From Pterois miles (Eukaryota; Chordata; Actinopteri; Perciformes; Scorpaenidae): a stretch of 64,000 nt of DNA. The notes beneath the pieces were generated by a model, which was not told the origin of the DNA, ran no database searches, and was given only the letters and a program-made list of their open reading frames with translations. Below, in pieces: positions 57,250-64,000 of the stretch; position 1 is the first letter of the stretch, and each line of letters begins with the position of its first letter. The position numbers and the translations under genes were made by a program. The DNA lies in NCBI GenBank assembly GCA_947000775.1, contig CAMQGK010000242.1:2631501-2695500 (forward strand), written 5' to 3'.

Positions 57250-57658
57250 TGGCACTGATCACGACTTTAACACTGTATTTTTTGTGCTTTTTCCTCCAAA
57301 TATCCAGCAACATGTGACACACTCCTCCGTTTCTGCTCCAGTCTTTTCAAAATAAAACTGCATAGTTAGGTTTAGGAAAAGACTGACTCGGTCAGGTAAC
57401 AAAACTACTTAGGTTTAGGAAAAGGTTGCGGTTTGGGTTAAAATAACTCTGGAAGTGCCGTAACTTCGGCTGACAAATAAATCCACTTTCACCTGAGTTT
57501 TCACAGCAGTCCCCTGGTGAAATCTGGTGTTTTTTAACCCACCCATCTGCCTGACCTCCACCCGTCCTGGTTCATGATTATGTGAATTACACAGAAATTG
57601 TTTTCATGCGCTATACACATTACAGTGGGTATAGCTATGAACGCTGAATGAGAGCATC
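57250..57658 (-). repeat. repeat A copy, long
   Basis: TATCCAGCAACATGTGACAC, CAGTCTTTTCAAAATAAAAC, two TTAGGTTTAGGAAAAG blocks, TTTTTAACCCACCCATCTGCC, GGTTCATGATTATGTGAATT and TAGCTATGAACGC. Confidence 0.75.
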
Positions 57659-59269
57659 CTACCGGTTTGTGTGCTCACAGTGGCCATCCCTTACTGAGAT
57701 TCAAATATTCTCATACAGTTTTTCTTACGCTGGAGCATATTACTGCACTGAAAGTTATTTAAACAACCACACTTTTACAGCTGCCTTGAATTTTAAAAAA
57801 TATTTCTGCAATTCAGAACAACTAGTAGCTCAAAGTTTTGGAAAAGCCGCTGCAAATTCAGTCATTATAGGTCACACTCACAGAAAAGTCTCTGTAAGAT
57901 CCTGCAGGTAAAATACTTTATTGGACATGTGAGACTGAGTCCTCGGGAAATATGGATTTAACTACACAAGGAGTTTGAGATGTCATTAATAATGGAACTT
58001 TTATTGCAAATAAACAACTTGCTTTGTTTTATTTCATGTTGATTTTGAAGTGAATTAACTGAGCTGAACAGCCGATGAACTGACATTGCTTTGACATTGT
58101 GTTGTTTTTGTTTTTAAATGGTTTTGTTTTGCTTCGACTTTGTCACTGTGCTTTGCAGCTGTATTCCAGCCCCACCGCAGCCCCCTGCCAGGCCTCGTTT
58201 TGTATAACTCATTTTTATTTTGCATACCAAATGAAGCTGGCCAATGACTGATGCACTCCCACTCTACTTTATATTCACAACACCTGCTGCAAGCTGTGTA
58301 GGGATTTTGGCTTTGGCCGGCAAGCTGGTCGGCCAAAACAGAAGACTCTTAGTTTAAGAGGTGAGCAGGGATGTTTTCAACTTAAATGAGGGCAAAGTCG
58401 ATACAGGGAATGTTGTCTGTACACTACAAATGTAGGGGCAATTTGTGTTTGATGTTTGAAACAAACACACAATATTTTCAATTTTACAATTTTCAATTTC
58501 TCTTCTCTAATTATAGCAAATGAAGATCAGATTTTACTGGTTTTAACAGTAACGCCCGTTAAACCTACGACTGGATGATCTGAAAGGGTCCAACCTTTAG
58601 TATGAACCCTCCTCACACCAAGACGCCATAAAGACGGGAATGACATTTCATGGTATTGATGTTTACTGACATTCAAAAACATTCGCTTCACTATTCTAAA
58701 ATATTAACATGAAGAGAGACAGAGGGAGAGGCTGAGCACAAAATGTCAATCTGAATGATAGATTACTTTTTATGTCATGTAATTCTGTATTATATTGAGT
58801 AGTGATGTGTACGCACTATAGTGTCTGAATGTTTATGAATTTCGAGTGGTAAAAAATATTCCTGCTAATTTGCTGGTAGAGTTGTTCCAATACTAATACC
58901 AGTCTATGCCCATGAGACCTGAAATGCTGGATCAGGTCTCAGTGAATATGTGAGGCTATGCACTGATCCGATATCACATTACCACATCATCTATCAGCTC
59001 ATTTACACTACACATGACAAACGAAGACGTACCTCCATCATCAGCTCTGGAAAAAAAGGGTTAGGGTTAAACATCAACATGTTTTTACCGCTCTGGTATT
59101 GGATCAGTACTCTGTATCAGCCTATACACAAGGGTTTTGGGATTGCAGCCCTTTACACAAAAAGGCATATGAATGCCATGATAAAGTGCAAGAACGCCTG
59201 CCTTGCATTTGGTGTGTCATTAGTAATGTAATAGTAGTAACAGAGGCACAATGTAAACGCTCCATGTAA

Positions 59270-59455
59270 ATATGCTTCCAGATAGTGACGTACAATAGAA
59301 AGTGAGACAGACCGCTGTGGCAGGTGAGTGGGGAGGTGGATGCATCCAATAAACAACAGCTCTCAACCAGGAGAGCGGCGGTCGTGACCAGTGTTACGTC
59401 TGAGATGTTTGTCATGCATACTTCAACGTTACGTTGCTGCCGCCACGTGCCGCTG
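59270..59455 (+). repeat. repeat B fragment
   Basis: GGTGAGTGGGGAGGTGGATGC, ATCCAATAAACAACAGC, CAACCAGGAGAGCGGCGGTCG. Confidence 0.6.
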
Positions 59456-59477
59456 ACGCTCCCTGTGTGTTGTGGGC

Positions 59478-59547
59478 TTTAGTTAAAAACTGAATTTCCC
59501 ACCGGGGATTAATAAAGGTTCATCTTATCTATCTTATCTTATCTTAG
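59478..59547 (+). mobile_element. retroposon 3' tail, 5'-truncated
   Basis: CTGAATTTCCCACCGGGGA, TTAATAAAGGTTC and (ATCTT)n. Confidence 0.75.
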
Positions 59548-59865
59548 ATGCCTTCCTGTGAATCTGGGTTGTGGAACATTAAAGTGCTGGTGTACCAGAT
59601 AAAAAGAAAGAGACACCAGCAAAAACTGTACTTGAATTTGAATTTTTATTCTTCTGCTAGTTTTTAATGATGATACACAAAAAAAACCCCAATGTTTTAA
59701 GAAGATTTAAAACACTATATGCTAATGCTCAGTCCTTGATTACCCTGAATATGAATAAAAGATTAACCTGCAGCATGCAGACTAACCTGCCTACGAGTAC
59801 AGGTATGCCTTGTTTACTGGGCCACCTAGAAAACTGCATCCTCTTGCAGTTTGGAAGCAGGACTG

Positions 59866-59895
59866 TTTATTTATTTATTTATTTATTTATTTATT
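59866..59895 (+). repeat. (TTTA)n microsatellite
   Basis: Seven TTTA units followed by a T run. Confidence 0.9.
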
Positions 59896-60799
59896 TTTTT
59901 TTTACAACTAATTGCGCCACCTTTTCTCTGAAGCCGTGTGACAAACAGCCAAGCTCCTGAAAGGAGTTCAGGGCTATGTGCAGCTCTGCCTGGTGCCGCT
60001 CGTTTCACAGATGTGGCTTTGTTTCCATTATCGACTCCAGTTTGTTTTCCATTATTGACCAGAAGGATTGGTTGTTTTCTTTCTGCCACAGCTGACCTCC
60101 AAAAAGTTACCTTGGATACTATCTCCTCATGAATAATGCTAAGAAACATCAATGAAAGCCAACTGCTTTCAACCTTATGAAACACTCGTGCCTGGAAACT
60201 CTGTATGTTTAGTGTAGGAATCATTAATCTGTAGGTTTCAGTGCACTGCAGGAGTTGGTGTTGGAGTTTACTGTAGTTTCTCCTTCAGCCTGTGTTGAAA
60301 AGTGGAGGAAAGAGCTTGTGCACATTTTTGGTAACAGGAACAGACAGCAGCAGTGTTGTGAGTTGGGTGAAGTTGATCCACACACAATGAAGCCCTGGAG
60401 ATGGAAGCCATGGCTGCACTGCATTCACGTCTTTTTTGGCTGCTGACAGTGGAGAAGCTACCGTCTCTGCGGCTTTCAAGCATTAAATAGCCTTCCTAAG
60501 GTAATATCAATGATTTATTGACTCCACGTGTGCTTCCCTTTAAATCACTGGATGGGGCTCTGCTGGTTATTACTTCTGCTGATGATGTAGTTGTGGTGTG
60601 CTGACATTATTTAAAATCTTAAATTAAAAAAAATAAAATTAAAAATTGTGGTCACTATTGATGGGAGCTTGGCTATTTACAAACTGCTTTTGTTCAGGAT
60701 GTTGATGTCGATTCTATCTGACCAATCAGTGGTCAGTGTTTTAACTCTACGTTCAGGTATCAGCTCAGATCAACTGAGACAATCTATGCTCAAACAACG

Positions 60800-60942
60800 G
60801 TTCGTATGATAACTTGCTAAAAGTTATTTTTTTCATTCATTTTCCTGTTAGGCCAGCAACACGTCAGTTTCTGCTCATTTCATGTATACAGTCTTTTCAA
60901 AAGAACCTTCCATCTTCACAGGAAACAGCTTCTTTAGGTTTA

Positions 60943-60978
<36 letters not shown>

Positions 60979-61456
60979 CTTTATTAGGTTCAGGAAAAGA
61001 TCGTTGCTCGGATTAACTCTGGAACTGGTGTTACTTCAGTACAAGTTACTAAACTTTAAACAAACTTTATTAGATTTGTTATACTACTATTGACCCCTGC
61101 TTTAAACCCATCCATAGGAGGCGGTGGGTTGCTGTAAAGCGCCTGGGTAGCAACTTGGGGTTCAGTGTCTCACTCAATGACATTTTGACATGCAGATAAT
61201 AGGAACCGGGAACCAAACCACCAGCCTCTACCCAGTGACCTACAGCCGCCCCTACCATGAAAAACTTGACTTGGGACACAAACGCCAGAATCTTTTGACC
61301 CACTTATCCACCCGGACACCCTCCCTACTCGACGTTCACCACTCTTTATATTTCCTGGTTCGCGATTACGTGAATTACAAATTTAGTTTGTGGGATATAC
61401 ATGAATTAGTGCATTACTTTTTGTCGGTATAGCTATGAACGGTGTATGAGACCAAT
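60800..61456 (-). repeat. repeat A copy split by a poly-A run and a SINE
   Basis: Outer part GGCCAGCAACACGTCAG, CAGTCTTTTCAAAAGAACC and TTTAGGTTTAGG; then 29 A residues (60946-60974); then TTAGGTTCAGGAAAAGATCG. A SINE head (61130-61256) follows, then the rest: TTTTGACCCACTTATCCACC, GGTTCGCGATTACGTGAATT, TAGCTATGAACGG and TGTATGAGACC. Confidence 0.75.
61130..61256 (-). mobile_element. tRNA-derived SINE head nested in repeat A
   Basis: On the minus strand GGGCGGCTGTAGGTCACTGG (box A area), GGTTCCCGGTTCC (decayed box B), CATGTCAAAATGTCATTGAG and GACACTGAACCCC. Related to 29715-30045. Confidence 0.7.
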
Positions 61457-63339
61457 CTGACGGTACCAAAACGAATATGAGCTACCAGGGAATATCCACA
61501 GCTTTTACTATCGGAAAACTGAAATAGAGCGAGTTGAATGGAGTCGTATGTACCATGCAGCGGAAATACAGAACTGTATTAAATGAAGTTGTATTATTAG
61601 ATTCAAGATTCAGTCACATGCTCGTCAACTGAACAGTACTGTGTGCAATATACAGGAGCTGCAGTGACCAATCAGAATGTAGATATTCTACAAGCTGTGA
61701 CTTTAACGAACTGCATGACTAGCTAACAGGCTGTCTGACCGACTGACCTTTATATTTTCCTCATGAGAAACAAAGGCTGATTTCCTCTCGCCGGCTGTGA
61801 CCTCGGTGGGCAGCGGGGCTGAATGAATATGTTCTTTGCTGTTCTTGGAGCGTTTAGGCTGAGCTGGGCTTTTTCGCGGTGCTGTGGGGTATTGACAGGG
61901 TTGTGATGCGTGTTATTAGGTGCAGGTCTGCGCTGGGATGCCTCAGTGCCTTAACGATATCGAAGCATCGCTGACCTGTTGGCAGTGACTGACAGGAGTC
62001 GCTCAGCTGGAAGAAAACACTGCTTTGGGCCACAAAAGGAGGAGTCAGAGGGCAAGACTGCTGTCAGAACACAGATTACCAAACAACACGGGACATACTG
62101 TACAGTACATAATCAACCATGCACACAGTACTCACTGTCCCTTACTGCTCAGTCATGAAATGAGATGGGTCACCCTGCCTAAACGAACCCAAAGATTATT
62201 TAGTGAAGTTTTAGTGTCACAGGATGATTTAAATGCTATGGAGTAGATGATTTATCTCATTTATCTCCTGTAGACTTTGTTTCATGTGAACCACTTCAGG
62301 AAAGTGGAAAGCTATGATTGAATTTGATTCGGCTAGATTCACTTTTCTGTGGATATGCACTCAGATGAGGTTTGCTGGTAGGAAACACTTTGGTATAATG
62401 GTAGTGGTTTCTTGCTTTTTAGGCATTCTTTTGGACTCTGGCAAGAAAACATGATGCAGTGCCATATGTTGCCCTACGTCCTAGAAAACTCTGTGAGCTG
62501 GTGCCCACCACATGCAGCCATATTTGCAAACCTCAAAAATAAGTAGGGGTTCTAGGGTTCCCCCCCGGAGATTGAGTTTTAGAGTTTCCTCCTTTCTACA
62601 GCATTATTAGGCTTTGAGCAAAGCCCAGATTTGGCTGCTGCATATAGGCCATCAGATGGGGGCAAAGGGCACGGCTGACCCTGGGCCCAAGAACAGGGGG
62701 GCCTATGCAAAGGTCTATGGTTGACCCTTAAATAGGATCAAGTACAACAATTTATTTACTGATCTATATCACTGACAGTACAAGTTAAATGCATTTACAT
62801 GATAAATACAGTTATTGGTATCATTCAAACACCTTTGAAACGGTCATCTTACACCCCACCCTCTGCTGTTATAGTGAAAATGGTGCGGTCAAAACTCGAC
62901 CCGGGAAGCAGTGAGGTCGTCGTAAGGGGTGCAAGCAGACTAAGCGGCTGCCGACCCCACAAGTCGAGAAGTGTAAATATTTATGTTGATTCATTATGAA
63001 ACTGTGGCGGGAAACACATATAAATACTGTATATGATACGGTATGATGATAGTGAAGCTGAAAATGTAGACAAAGACTAACTAGATCACAATTTTGCCAT
63101 AGATTTATTTTATAAATAGTTTCATTTAAAATCAATACGGGCTAGATAAGACCTGGGAAAAATAGCAGTTCCCCCTTAAAATATGAATATTTATTTCCAT
63201 TGAATAAGAGGCCATTTATACATTAAGCATCACTGTGGGTATCTAAATATTAATATCCATTTATACACTGCGTAGGTGAAATGAATGGAAGCGAATCCTC
63301 CTTAAAAAAAATTCACAAAAAGAAAAACAGGAAAATAAA

Positions 63340-63600
63340 TAAAAAACAAAAAAAAAAAAAAAATAGGGGAGGAATATGAAGAGGAAAAAAATGGGTTTAA
63401 TTTTTTTTGGGGGGGGGGAGGGGGAAAAAAAAGATTTAAAGGGGGGGGGGGTGGGGGGGGGGGGAGGTTTTTTTTTTTGGGTTTTGGTGTTTTTTTTGGT
63501 GTGTTTTGTTTTTTTTTTTATTTTCTTTTTTTTATTTAAACCAATATCATAATTTTTTCCTCACCCAAAATATTTTACAAAAAATTTTTTCCCTAAAAAT
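63340..63600. repeat. homopolymer-rich, possibly unreliable sequence
   Basis: Successive runs of A, G and T, including about 15 A, several G8-G13 and T8-T10 runs, unlike anything else in the window. Either low-complexity DNA or sequencing/assembly noise. Confidence 0.8.
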
Positions 63601-63695
63601 GGCACGCAAAAGGCTAAAATGTGTAATTGTGGCATGCAGAATGTCCATGTAATGTCATGGTATTTATATGCCCTCCTGTGAGACCGGGTTGCCCT
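63598..63695 (+). repeat. dispersed repeat block, related to 34855-34975
   Basis: GGCACGCAAAAGGCTAAAATG, TTTATATGCCCTCCTGTGAG. Confidence 0.5.
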
Positions 63696-64000
63696 CAGAC
63701 AGCCTGAGTCCACCACATATTTGTAACTTCAACTTCGCCTTGACCACTTCTGAAGGGGAATTTGCAGCCAGTCATTCAGCTCTTGTAGTAATATTTTACA
63801 TTAAATAGCAGCATTTGTGGTTGCATTTATGTTTTGCTTGTTTGTGTGTTAGAATCCTTTTTGTGGAACATATTTAATATAGTTAACATTAATTCAAACC
63901 AGTAAAGCCTGTTAAAACATAAGACTGGTGTTCCTTTTACTTTTCATATCCTGTTTTTGCACAAATTGAAACCTTGAGAAAAATGTGTAGACAAAATGTA

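Larger units (their letters stand above)
53170..64000. other. upstream flank of the CNTNAP-like gene
   Basis: No coding exon recognised. Contents: an L2-tailed SINE (54545-54926), repeat A (55162-55495, 57250-57658, 60800-61456), repeat B (59270-59455), retroposon tail (59478-59547), a SINE head (61130-61256), short tandem repeats and an abnormal homopolymer stretch (63340-63550). 53300-54530, 55700-57240, 57660-59260, 59900-60790 and 61460-63330 show only unique-looking sequence. Confidence 0.65.

Noticed and set aside
15440..61456. Repeat A as a MITE with short inverted ends (CATACACTG versus CATACAGTC)
   Set aside because: Several copies continue beyond the supposed right end (GTCCAGCAACACGTG block), so those are not true termini.
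1..64000. CRISPR arrays, operons, prokaryotic promoters or phage genes
   Set aside because: Nothing of the kind; spaced repeats here are minisatellites or dispersed elements of a vertebrate genome.

Overview
This is vertebrate nuclear DNA, almost certainly from a ray-finned fish of the percomorph type. It has small exons in very long introns, no bacterial-style gene packing, and many teleost-type retroposons: tRNA-derived SINEs, SINEs with an L2-type (GGAT)n tail, CR1/L2/Rex-like and Penelope-like fragments, a Gmr1-like Ty3/Gypsy relic and short DNA elements. Species cannot be fixed from the sequence.

The only cellular protein-coding gene I can support is on the minus strand: the first five coding exons of a contactin-associated protein-like gene (CNTNAP/Caspr, neurexin superfamily). 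Exon 1 (52792-52876) carries the start codon and signal peptide. Exons 2-4 (25422-25532, 16805-16998, 11458-11605) encode the discoidin (F5/8 type C) domain. Exon 5 (7073-7276) starts the first laminin-G domain. All junctions have GT/AG sites and keep the reading frame, giving 247 complete codons. The gene continues past the left edge. Within the family the sequence looks closest to the CNTNAP3/4/5 group, CNTNAP4 first.

From right to left: 53-64 kb is upstream flank with GA repeat, an L2-tailed SINE, repeat copies and a low-complexity stretch near 63.4 kb. Intron 1 (25.5-52.8 kb) is the main transposon store: a nested cluster at 49.2-50.8 kb, a local duplication at 47.9-48.8 kb, a LINE reverse transcriptase relic at 46 kb, the Gmr1-like relic at 42.4-45.4 kb, a large palindrome at 41.3 kb, another LINE relic at 37.5 kb, a Penelope-like relic at 33.7 kb, and an intact-looking tRNA-Arg(ACG) gene with a SINE directly behind its terminator at 29.6-30.0 kb. 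Intron 2 holds a 774-bp fold-back element and a SINE with a perfect target-site duplication. Intron 3 holds a GA microsatellite and a DNA-element remnant. Intron 4 holds a 15-bp minisatellite. Intron 5 (left end) holds repeat fragments only.

Three related dispersed repeats, labelled here A, B and C, occur about 28 times in all and often share a core in which the motif CCTAAACCTAA appears twice about 26 bp apart. I could not name this family. Repeat boundaries are read by eye and are approximate. No CRISPR, operon or other prokaryotic feature is present.
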